Shown here: piece after piece, positions 1 through 5,588 of the stretch
Layout of the letters: every line of letters starts with the position of its first letter
Numbering within the stretch: position 1 is the first letter of the stretch
Notes under the pieces: model-generated
What the model saw: the letters and a program-made list of their open reading frames with translations, nothing else
Database searches by the model: none
Told to the model about the DNA's origin: nothing
Program-made: the position numbers and the translations under genes
NCBI GenBank assembly: GCA_947305045.1
Contig: CAMZCW010000126.1
Span: 1 to 6,738, forward strand
DNA from: an uncultured Bacteroidales bacterium
Lineage (GTDB): Bacteria; Bacteroidota; Bacteroidia; Bacteroidales; UBA932
DNA: 6,738 nt
Reading direction: 5' to 3'

Positions 1-1858
1 TGAAGGTGGCGTAAATCATCTTGGATTCCACCTTGTTCACCGTGGCCAGGGCGCCCTTCTCTTCCAGGTAGAAGATGGACGAAGCCCCGCCCAGTGCGTC
101 AAAGCGGGTGAGGGCCGTGGTGGAGTCAAAATAGGCTACCATCTCCGTGCCACGGATTTGGTCATAACTGTGCGGATCCTCCTGGATGGTGATGAAAGCG
201 TTGGCCAGCAGATGGGCCTTTTGCATCTGCTTGTCCTTAATCACCATGTAAATGCTGTCGGCCGTGTATTGCCGGTTGCCCTCGTTGTAGAAAATGGGAT
301 TCTGGTACAGGCGTACCAGGGAATCCATGTCCGAGTAGATGAGGGAGTCGGAGGACATTTGCATGTCCCGGCGGAACATGCGGACATGCCTGGAGCCCCA
401 GATAAAGTTGATTTTGGTGGTGTCCTTGGGCGGCGGAAGGCTGTCCACGGGTGTTTGTACCGCCAAAGTGTCAGTCGGAGGCAAGCTGGGCATCTCAGGC
501 ACGGCCAGGGAGTCTGCTACGGCTGCCAGGGAATCGGCAGGGGCCCTTAAGCTGTCCACGGGGGCCGTCAATGTGTCCGCAGGTGCGGGTGGAGAAGTCA
601 GGGTATCCGCCGGAGGGACGACGGGTTTGGCGGCCGGCTTGTCTGCCGCTTTGCCCGTCGGCTTGTCTGCCGGTTTATCGGCCGGTTTCCCGCTCTTTTG
701 GCCCTGTGCCTGGGGAGGTGGCGGACGGTTCGGGTCGCTCTGGGCGGCTTCCTCAGCGGCTTTGGCTGCTGCTGCCGCCGCTGCTTCCGCGGCCTTTCTG
801 CGGTACTCCATCACCGGGTCGCCGGCAATGTCCGAGAGGCGCTTCTGGGCATCCTTTTCCCATTCCTGGGGGATGTCGCACTTCCGTATGCCCCGCAGGA
901 GCAGCAAGTCACTGCCCAGATACAGGGTATCCCGCCTGCCTTTTTCCTCGCTGACAGACATGATGGCCGGCTCCCGCGTCATCCGAATCTGTGACAGGCT
1001 ATCCGTGTATTGGAACTTGCCGGCCAGCGCAAAGACGTTCCGCGTGGTATCCATGAGTTCCACATGCCCCAGCAAATCCGCATCATTGATGTCCCTATAG
1101 TAATACAGGGAGTCCGACCAGGTCTCCTGGTCACGGGTGAGCACGTGTACGTTGCGGCGGAAGAAAAAGAGTTCGCGGCTGCGGTCGTACCAGCCGTCGT
1201 TGGCGCTCAGCATCTTATCGTCCTGCCACATGTCCGTGGCAAAGCCAAAGTAAGCAGTGGAAAGGTCGCTGCGGTACTCCAGGCGGGAGGTTTTTACAAA
1301 GGTGGTGTCCAGATACATGTTCACCTGGTCGTTGAACACGAACAGGTGGGCCTTGGAGTCATAGGTTCCGTACAGGCTCTCGATGATTTGCCCGTCTTTG
1401 TCGCGCATGGCGCCGCCGTCCTGGAAAATGGCCACGGAGTCCTTGGTATTGTAGTCCAGATAGCGCGTACGGAGGGTATTGTTGTCTTTGTCTTCCAGCT
1501 GCACCAGGCTGCCACGGAACTTGGCCATATTGTCGTCCACCACATATTGCAGGGTCTCGCTGCTGAGCTGCGTCTGGTCCTGGATAATGCGCACATGACC
1601 CATCGCGTCGATAATATTGGTGTTGACGTTCCAAAGTGCAGTGTCACACAGCAGGTAGGTGTCGTTGTGCAGGAAACGGGCCGGGCCGATGACCTTCCGG
1701 TAGCTCTGGCCGTCTTTTTCTTCGATGAGTTGGGCGCTTTGGGCGCTGATCAGGTGCACTTTTCCGTCGTCCTTTTTCTGCTCCTGGGCATATAGCGGCG
1801 CCCCGGCAGCCAGGGCCGACAGCAAGCAGCAGACGATATGAACGAGTCTCCTGTACAC
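1..1858 (-). CDS. OstA-like (OstA_2 / Lpt-family) outer-membrane biogenesis protein, 3' end cut by window edge
   Basis: This frame is open from a GTG at 1858 to the left edge, giving 619 visible residues with the C-terminus missing. It starts with a signal peptide (basic VYRR, hydrophobic core, probable cleavage after Ala24 before Gln25). Residues about 34-340 form the short repeating beta-strand pattern of OstA/LptA/LptD N-terminal domains (GHVRI at about 86-90, DSLYYYRD and GHVELMD further on). A low-complexity insert at about 353-482 (Ala-rich, Lys-Pro, then Asp-Ser/Thr-Leu repeats) is followed from 483 by more of the same beta pattern (SSDSLIYS, TADSIYMV). OstA-family proteins bridge or bind lipopolysaccharide on its way to the outer membrane; a role in LPS transport here is inferred. 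The GTG shares its G with the stop of the SurA-like gene, which suggests translational coupling. I cannot tell whether an LptD-type barrel follows off the edge; Bacteroidota OstA-like proteins often lack one. Family call fairly sure, precise role less so. Confidence 0.8.
   Translation of the reverse strand, partial: MYRRLVHIVCCLLSALAAGAPLYAQEQKKDDGKVHLISAQSAQLIEEKDGQSYRKVIGPARFLHNDTYLLCDTALWNVNTNIIDAMGHVRIIQDQTQLSSETLQYVVDDNMAKFRGSLVQLEDKDNNTLRTRYLDYNTKDSVAIFQDGGAMRDKDGQIIESLYGTYDSKAHLFVFNDQVNMYLDTTFVKTSRLEYRSDLSTAYFGFATDMWQDDKMLSANDGWYDRSRELFFFRRNVHVLTRDQETWSDSLYYYRDINDADLLGHVELMDTTRNVFALAGKFQYTDSLSQIRMTREPAIMSVSEEKGRRDTLYLGSDLLLLRGIRKCDIPQEWEKDAQKRLSDIAGDPVMEYRRKAAEAAAAAAAKAAEEAAQSDPNRPPPPQAQGQKSGKPADKPADKPTGKAADKPAAKPVVPPADTLTSPPAPADTLTAPVDSLRAPADSLAAVADSLAVPEMPSLPPTDTLAVQTPVDSLPPPKDTTKINFIWGSRHVRMFRRDMQMSSDSLIYSDMDSLVRLYQNPIFYNEGNRQYTADSIYMVIKDKQMQKAHLLANAFITIQEDPHSYDQIRGTEMVAYFDSTTALTRFDALGGASSIFYLEEKGALATVNKVESKMIYATF
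437..610 (-). repeat. Degenerate 21-base (7-residue) tandem repeat encoding Ala/Val-Asp-Ser/Thr-Leu units
   Basis: Within the OstA-like gene, residues about 417-474 repeat an Asp-Ser/Thr-Leu core. The Asp residues are at 418, 428, 435, 442, 449, 463 and 472, and a further Asp-Thr at 479 continues the series. From 428 to 449 the spacing is exactly 7 residues, and 449 to 463 is two units. Pro and Ala fill the gaps between cores. The DNA copies have diverged (GACAGC, GATTCC, GACTCC and GACACA at the core), so the pattern is conserved more as protein than as DNA. It probably forms a flexible, extended periplasmic linker. Confidence 0.75.
623..688 (-). repeat. Lys-Pro-Ala-Asp repeat (short direct DNA repeats)
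   Basis: This part of the OstA-like gene encodes residues 391-412, a run of KPADKP-type units ending in KPAAKP. On the plus strand the 14-mer cggcttgtctgccg occurs exactly at 635-648 and again at 659-672, 24 bases apart, with a diverged copy following to about 688. The Ala-rich segment at residues 356-372 lies just N-terminal to it (about 743-793 in the DNA). Slippage-prone repeats of this kind commonly vary in copy number between strains; that is an inference here. Confidence 0.7.
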
Positions 1859-1860
1859 TA
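1856..1860 (-). other. Stop/start overlap TAGTG joining the SurA-like and OstA-like genes
   Basis: Read on the minus strand, the TAG stop of the SurA-like gene (1860-1858) shares its G with a GTG (1858-1856) that opens the OstA-like frame. The GTG is directly followed by codons for a good signal peptide, which supports it as the start. The next ATG in frame lies downstream of the signal peptide and would remove export. No Shine-Dalgarno sequence is visible upstream, so re-initiation by terminating ribosomes is the likely mode. Confidence 0.65.
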
Positions 1861-3228
1861 TTTACGGGCATTCCACACTTCGCGGCTGAACTCACATTCG
1901 TGGAAGAGCGGGTCGATGATAATGTAGGTGTCTTTCACCTTCCTGGCAAGGAAGGCGTCCACGGCCTCCTTCTGCTTGATTTCCTTCACCTTGTCCAGGA
2001 TCTGGGTATAGTCGTGCTCGAAAGTGGCGGTGTGGGCCGGTACAATCTTGTCTATCTTAATCACCTTGTACACCAGATTGCCGGTCCTGCCCTGCAGGTA
2101 GCCTTCGTTGTCCTGCGACTCCACGGGTTCGGAGATTTCGCCCACCTTCAGGTCTTTGATGGCGGCATAATCGGCCGGTTTAAGCTGGTCTATCTCAAAG
2201 TAGGCGGAGCCGGTGGCCGGATCTGCCATCTGACCGCCGTTGGTGCGGGTGGCCGGGTCCTCGGAGAAGAAGCGGGCCGCCATGGTGAAGGTGATTTCCT
2301 CCTCCAGGATTTTGCCGCGCAGGCTGTCCAGTTTGTGGAAGGCTTTTTCACGGTCCTCTGCGGTATATTGCGGTTTAATGAGGATGTGGCGGGCGTTGAA
2401 CATATCGCCTTTCTTTTCAATGACTTCAATGATGTGGAAGCCGTCCGGGGTTTCTACAATCTGGGAGATGGTGCCGGGACGCAGGGACATGGCGGCATCC
2501 GAGAAGGCGGGCCAGAAGATGGATTTGGAAGCCAGACCCAGTTCGCCTCCCCGACGGGCACTGCCGGGGTCCTCGGAGTAAATACGGGCAAGGGTGGAGA
2601 ACTTTTCCCCGTTCATGATACGCTCCCGCAGGCTCAGAAGCTTCTCCTTTACGGCCATGGCCGCCGCTTCGCGGTCCGGGTACAGGCAAATCTGGCTCAG
2701 CTGATACTTCACGGGGACCACCGGGAGGTCTTCCGGGTCTGTGGCGTCCATGTACTGTTTGACATCGTGCGGGGTCACTTCCGGCATTTTACCGGCAATC
2801 TCCATGCGCTCCTGTTCCGTAAGGCTTTGTTCCTCAAGGGCTTTCTGCCATTCCTGGCGCAGTTTGTAAAGCGGCTTTCCAAAGTATTTCTCCATTTCCT
2901 CGTCACCGCCCAGTTGCGTGCGGAACCAGTCAATGCGTTGCGCCAGGTTGCCCTGCACCATGTCGTTGTTTACGCTGAGCGAGTCAATGCGGGCCTGCAT
3001 CAGGAAAATCTTGGCGTCCAGCATGTGCTCCAGCACTTCACAGCGAAGGTCCCGGTCCGAACCGGCGCCACTGGCGCGCATTTGCTGCACTTCGGCCTCT
3101 ATATCCGACAAGAGGATGGTCTCTCCACCCACCACGGCAACGGTTTTGTCAACGACGCCCTTGTATTTTTGGGCACTGAGCGTAAGGCATACCAGCAAGG
3201 CGGCGGATGACAGGAGAATATGTTTCAT
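1858..3228 (-). CDS. surA: SurA-like periplasmic chaperone / peptidyl-prolyl cis-trans isomerase with two parvulin domains
   Basis: The 456-residue product has a signal peptide (MKHILLSSAALLVCLTLSAQ, probable cleavage before Gln20) and a helical SurA N-terminal region at about 24-165 (VAVVGGETILLSDIE at 30-44). Two parvulin domains follow. The first, at about 174-272, has SEDPGSARRGGELG at 218-231 and GFHIIEV at 263-269. The second, at about 278-392, has ARHILIKP at 279-286 and FSEDPATRTNGGQM at 321-334. A helical tail ends at Lys456. SurA proteins escort unfolded beta-barrel proteins across the periplasm and catalyse proline isomerisation. Each parvulin domain keeps only one of the two usual active-site histidines, so chaperoning may outweigh catalysis. 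I chose the ATG at 3228; a TTG two codons upstream is also in frame but would overlap the preceding stop. The gene lies 2 bases after the lipoprotein gene and overlaps the OstA-like gene by one base. Confidence 0.9.
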   Translation of the reverse strand: MKHILLSSAALLVCLTLSAQKYKGVVDKTVAVVGGETILLSDIEAEVQQMRASGAGSDRDLRCEVLEHMLDAKIFLMQARIDSLSVNNDMVQGNLAQRIDWFRTQLGGDEEMEKYFGKPLYKLRQEWQKALEEQSLTEQERMEIAGKMPEVTPHDVKQYMDATDPEDLPVVPVKYQLSQICLYPDREAAAMAVKEKLLSLRERIMNGEKFSTLARIYSEDPGSARRGGELGLASKSIFWPAFSDAAMSLRPGTISQIVETPDGFHIIEVIEKKGDMFNARHILIKPQYTAEDREKAFHKLDSLRGKILEEEITFTMAARFFSEDPATRTNGGQMADPATGSAYFEIDQLKPADYAAIKDLKVGEISEPVESQDNEGYLQGRTGNLVYKVIKIDKIVPAHTATFEHDYTQILDKVKEIKQKEAVDAFLARKVKDTYIIIDPLFHECEFSREVWNARK

Positions 3229-3230
3229 AA

Positions 3231-4097
3231 TCAATAAATTACTAATTTTTTGTTTTTGCGGGCATTCTGCAATACATCCTGCTCCAACTGCATTTCCAGC
3301 TCATGTTTGCGCGCGCTCAGAATGAGGTCACGGATGCGGGGGATGCAGTATTCCAGCGGTGCAGTGCGGCCTTCCGGAATCATGTCCACCAGGCAGGCCA
3401 GGTGCAAGACGTTGTTCTCGTCGGTCCACTCTACGAACTGACCTTTCAGGGAGGTCATCATCTTGCCGTAGTCCATACCCAGGTCCTGCGCCAGAAGAAG
3501 GGCATCCTGCCAGGCATGGGCGGCATCCACATACCGGATAGCGCTGGTGGCCGACAGGTTGGCGGCCTCTGCGACGCTTTGCTCGTCGTCAGAGGAAATG
3601 AGGGCGCGCAGGGTGCTCAGGTTTTTGGAACCGGCGGGAAGGATAAGGTAGCGCGCTTTCACAATGGGACGTTCCAGGCTGAACTTGCCCGGATGGGCAT
3701 TGTAATACCGGACCATTTCTTCGTCGGTGACCAGGGTGTCCAGCCGCTGCTCGATGTAGCGCTGCTCGTAACGGAATTTAAGGAGCGTGCGGCGGTAGTC
3801 TTCCAGTTCTGCCGATACGTCTTTCTCCGCCTCCGAAAGCTGTTCTTCCGCCATGTCCAGCAGGAGGAGGTCCTCCGCCCAGGCGTTGATATACTGGTGT
3901 GCCAGGTTGATGCTGTCTTCCCGCGAAACACCGGTAGGAATATAGCTTTCCAGCTGCTCGCGGTGCAGTTTGTGCGAGCCGGCACGGGCTACCACTTCTC
4001 CGCGAAGGAGTTCGCTGGCGGTATCCGCAAGGGTGGTGGCTACCTTGCAGGAGGTGGCCGCCATCAGAAAAGCCGCTATGTACACGTACTTGCGCAT
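3231..4097 (-). CDS. Probable lipoprotein with a SurA/parvulin-like chaperone fold, isomerase motifs not evident
   Basis: The 288-residue product begins MRKYVYIAAFLMAATSC, a type II signal peptide with a loose lipobox (Ala-Thr-Ser-Cys, lipidated Cys17), so it is likely anchored to a membrane on the periplasmic side. Residues about 32-125 look like the helical N-terminal region of SurA/PpiC proteins (VVARAGSHKLHREQLESYI, then helices rich in Glu and Leu). VTDEEMVRYYNAHPGKFSLE at 123-142 is the usual hinge of this family before a parvulin domain. The region after it (about 143-245) does not show the HIL, GGxLG or GFHI motifs of an active parvulin, so I expect a chaperone rather than an enzyme. 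The position directly before the SurA-like gene, with a 2-base gap, supports a shared role in outer-membrane protein folding. A candidate promoter lies just upstream. The family call is an inference from pattern; the exact client is unknown. Confidence 0.75.
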   Translation of the reverse strand: MRKYVYIAAFLMAATSCKVATTLADTASELLRGEVVARAGSHKLHREQLESYIPTGVSREDSINLAHQYINAWAEDLLLLDMAEEQLSEAEKDVSAELEDYRRTLLKFRYEQRYIEQRLDTLVTDEEMVRYYNAHPGKFSLERPIVKARYLILPAGSKNLSTLRALISSDDEQSVAEAANLSATSAIRYVDAAHAWQDALLLAQDLGMDYGKMMTSLKGQFVEWTDENNVLHLACLVDMIPEGRTAPLEYCIPRIRDLILSARKHELEMQLEQDVLQNARKNKKLVIY

Positions 4098-4105
4098 GTA
4101 TCCTG

Positions 4106-4113
4106 CAAAGATA
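4106..4113 (-). promoter_or_regulatory. Candidate Bacteroidota -7 promoter box TATCTTTG
   Basis: On the minus strand the 16 bases between the PBP4 stop and the lipoprotein ATG read tatctttgcaggatac. The first eight match the known Bacteroidota primary-sigma -7 consensus TAnnTTTG exactly. By eye I found no second match on the coding strand of the window. A -33 TTG is not at the usual spacing: the nearest, within the end of the PBP4 gene, is about 24 bases upstream instead of 19-21. Transcription from here would start within a few bases of the ATG and give a nearly leaderless message. It could drive the lipoprotein-SurA-OstA unit separately from the upstream genes. Confidence 0.45.
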
Positions 4114-5586
4114 CTAAATTTCTTCCATTAATAGCTTCAACAAACGGGCCAAAACGGCGCGTACCTCTTTTGGGGAGGCCGTGGTGTGGTTGGTCATGAT
4201 GGAGAGGATAATCCCGGGCGCCCCGTCCGGAGCCAGGATATAACCGGAGTAGCAGAGGACACCGTCCATGGAACCACTCTTGATGCGGATGCGCTCGCGG
4301 CCGTCCAGATTAGGCAGGAGCGCGACCAGGGTGCCTTCTCCCGGGTGGGGAAGGGAGGAGAGGAAGGGCTCGAATGCGGGACTTTGCTGCATGGCCTGCA
4401 GGAAGTCCACCATCCATTGAGGCGATACGTAGTTCATGCGGGACAGGCCGCAGCCATCCACCTGACGCACGCCTTCCGGGTCCATGCCCAGATCGGTAAG
4501 TACTTGACGCTGAGCTACCAGGCAGCTGTCCGACAGGGCCACTCCGGTACGGTCTTCGCCCATGGCGCGGAACAGCGCCTCTGCGTAGAAGTTGTCGCTG
4601 CGCACATTGGTGATGCGGGCAATGTCGGCTATCGGGGCCGACACGGTCTCGCCCAGTACGGTGGGCGTTTGGGCTTTTTCTTCGGAGACGAAGCTGCTGC
4701 TGCGGATGTACCCGCTGCGGTCAATATCGGCATAACCGCCGGTGACCTCCCAGCCGCTCTCCTGCAGGTTTTTCCAGAAATAGCAGGCGCAGGTGAGGGC
4801 CCCGAACTTGTTGGCAAAATGCTCGGTCTTGGGCTTGCGGTCCGTGGCGAAGGATCCGCGGAGCTCCGCATACGGGGCCAGGTCCGTGGTGTACAGGTAC
4901 AGGCTGTTGCCCGTGCCGGCAGGTCCGGTCAGGCTGAAGTTCTGAAAATGCAGCCAGGGGGTCTGGGGATAGGTTTGCTGCACCACGACGGGCTCTCCGG
5001 CCGCCGCCGCACGCACGTCGAAGTCAATGGTGTTGGCGTAGAAACTGAGCGCATTGGTTCCGGTTCCGTAATACGTGCCGATATCGTCGTATCCCCAGGT
5101 ACGGTGCTCCAGGTTTCCCTCGAAGGCGCTGCCGTCCCCGATGATCCGGCCGTGGATGGCACCGATGCCGGCCTCTTTGAGAAGCGTCTTCCATTGCCGG
5201 AAAAGCTGGGCGTTCTCCGTAGCAATGCTGTCTCTGGCTCCCAGGGTTGGGTCTCCATGGCCGATGATATACACGTCCCCTTCCAGCACGCCGTCCTGAA
5301 TGATGCCGGTGTAGCCAAGCTCCGTGTGGAAGCGTGCGTCCGCACCAAAATAGTGGAGCGCCGTGCCGGTGGTGATCAGCTTCATATTGGAGGCTGGTAC
5401 CAGCCGCTGGCCCGGGTTCAGGCTGGCCAGGGTGCGCCCGTCCCGGTGTACGGCCAGGACGCCCCACACGGCGTCTTTGAGGGCGCCGTTGTGGGACTGG
5501 CGGTTCACATATTGCTGTGCAGGCGTTTGTGCGCCGGCGTGTAGAAGGACCAGGAGGCCCCCAAGGAAGGCTGCTATCTTTTTCAT
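4114..5586 (-). CDS. dacB: D-alanyl-D-alanine carboxypeptidase/endopeptidase, PBP4 (peptidase S13) family
   Basis: The 490-residue product has a signal peptide ([20 protein letters not shown], probable cleavage before Gln20) and all three penicillin-binding motifs. These are SxxK as Ser66-Asn-Met-Lys69 (nucleophile Ser66), SxN as Ser330-Asp-Asn332, and the KTG variant Lys436-Ser-Gly438. DGCGLSR at 377-383 is the family's DGxGLSR signature, and a glycine-rich HPGEGTL follows at 414-420. The long stretch between the first two motifs, with GDVYIIGHGDPTLG at 103-116, is the extra domain typical of S13 enzymes, and the length is normal for the family. These enzymes act in the periplasm, removing the terminal D-Ala from peptidoglycan stem peptides or cutting D-Ala-mDAP cross-links. 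The ATG overlaps the stop of the fucosidase gene, so the two are probably co-translated; the lipoprotein gene follows after 16 bases. The call is secure; whether carboxypeptidase or endopeptidase activity dominates cannot be told. Confidence 0.93.
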   Translation of the reverse strand: MKKIAAFLGGLLVLLHAGAQTPAQQYVNRQSHNGALKDAVWGVLAVHRDGRTLASLNPGQRLVPASNMKLITTGTALHYFGADARFHTELGYTGIIQDGVLEGDVYIIGHGDPTLGARDSIATENAQLFRQWKTLLKEAGIGAIHGRIIGDGSAFEGNLEHRTWGYDDIGTYYGTGTNALSFYANTIDFDVRAAAAGEPVVVQQTYPQTPWLHFQNFSLTGPAGTGNSLYLYTTDLAPYAELRGSFATDRKPKTEHFANKFGALTCACYFWKNLQESGWEVTGGYADIDRSGYIRSSSFVSEEKAQTPTVLGETVSAPIADIARITNVRSDNFYAEALFRAMGEDRTGVALSDSCLVAQRQVLTDLGMDPEGVRQVDGCGLSRMNYVSPQWMVDFLQAMQQSPAFEPFLSSLPHPGEGTLVALLPNLDGRERIRIKSGSMDGVLCYSGYILAPDGAPGIILSIMTNHTTASPKEVRAVLARLLKLLMEEI

Positions 5587-5588
5587 CA
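5584..5588 (-). other. Stop/start overlap TGATG joining the fucosidase and PBP4 genes
   Basis: On the minus strand the TGA stop of the GH95 gene (5588-5586) shares its A with the ATG of the PBP4 gene (5586-5584). The ATG leads straight into a standard signal peptide, so the start is secure. No Shine-Dalgarno sequence is apparent upstream. The arrangement implies that both genes sit on one transcript and that translation of the PBP4 may depend on ribosomes finishing the fucosidase. Confidence 0.75.

Noticed and set aside
1010..1795. A 261-codon open frame and several shorter ones on the plus strand, opposite the OstA-like gene
   Set aside because: The minus-strand OstA-like frame is unbroken for 619 codons with a signal peptide and repeated beta pattern. 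The plus frames overlap one another and show no motif.
1900..3210. A 436-codon open frame on the plus strand, opposite the SurA-like gene
   Set aside because: It lies fully antisense to a gene with clear SurA and parvulin motifs. Its product has no recognisable motif, and its frame is open because of the GC-rich codon use of the opposite strand.
3226..3234. TTG at 3234 as the start of the SurA-like gene, two codons before the ATG
   Set aside because: The ATG at 3228 gives a normal Met-Lys-His signal peptide start directly after the preceding stop. The TTG adds only two residues and is a rarer start codon.
4098..4113. AGGA four bases before the lipoprotein ATG as a Shine-Dalgarno site
   Set aside because: The match is short and close to the start, and Bacteroidota make little use of such sites. 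The other starts in the window have none.
4098..4114. Inverted repeat GTATC-7 bases-GATAC just upstream of the lipoprotein gene, considered as an operator or hairpin
   Set aside because: The arms are only 5 bases and partly made of the PBP4 stop codon and the promoter box. There is no GC-rich stem or T-run, so neither a terminator nor an operator is supported.
3303..4199. A 298-codon open frame on the plus strand, opposite the lipoprotein gene
   Set aside because: It is antisense to a protein with a signal peptide and SurA-like pattern, and it extends across the promoter region into the PBP4 gene. Its composition is that of a shadow frame.
4186..5544. A 452-codon open frame on the plus strand, opposite the PBP4 gene
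   Set aside because: The minus strand encodes all S13 catalytic motifs in one continuous frame. The plus product is a Gly/Val/His-rich mirror with no domain.
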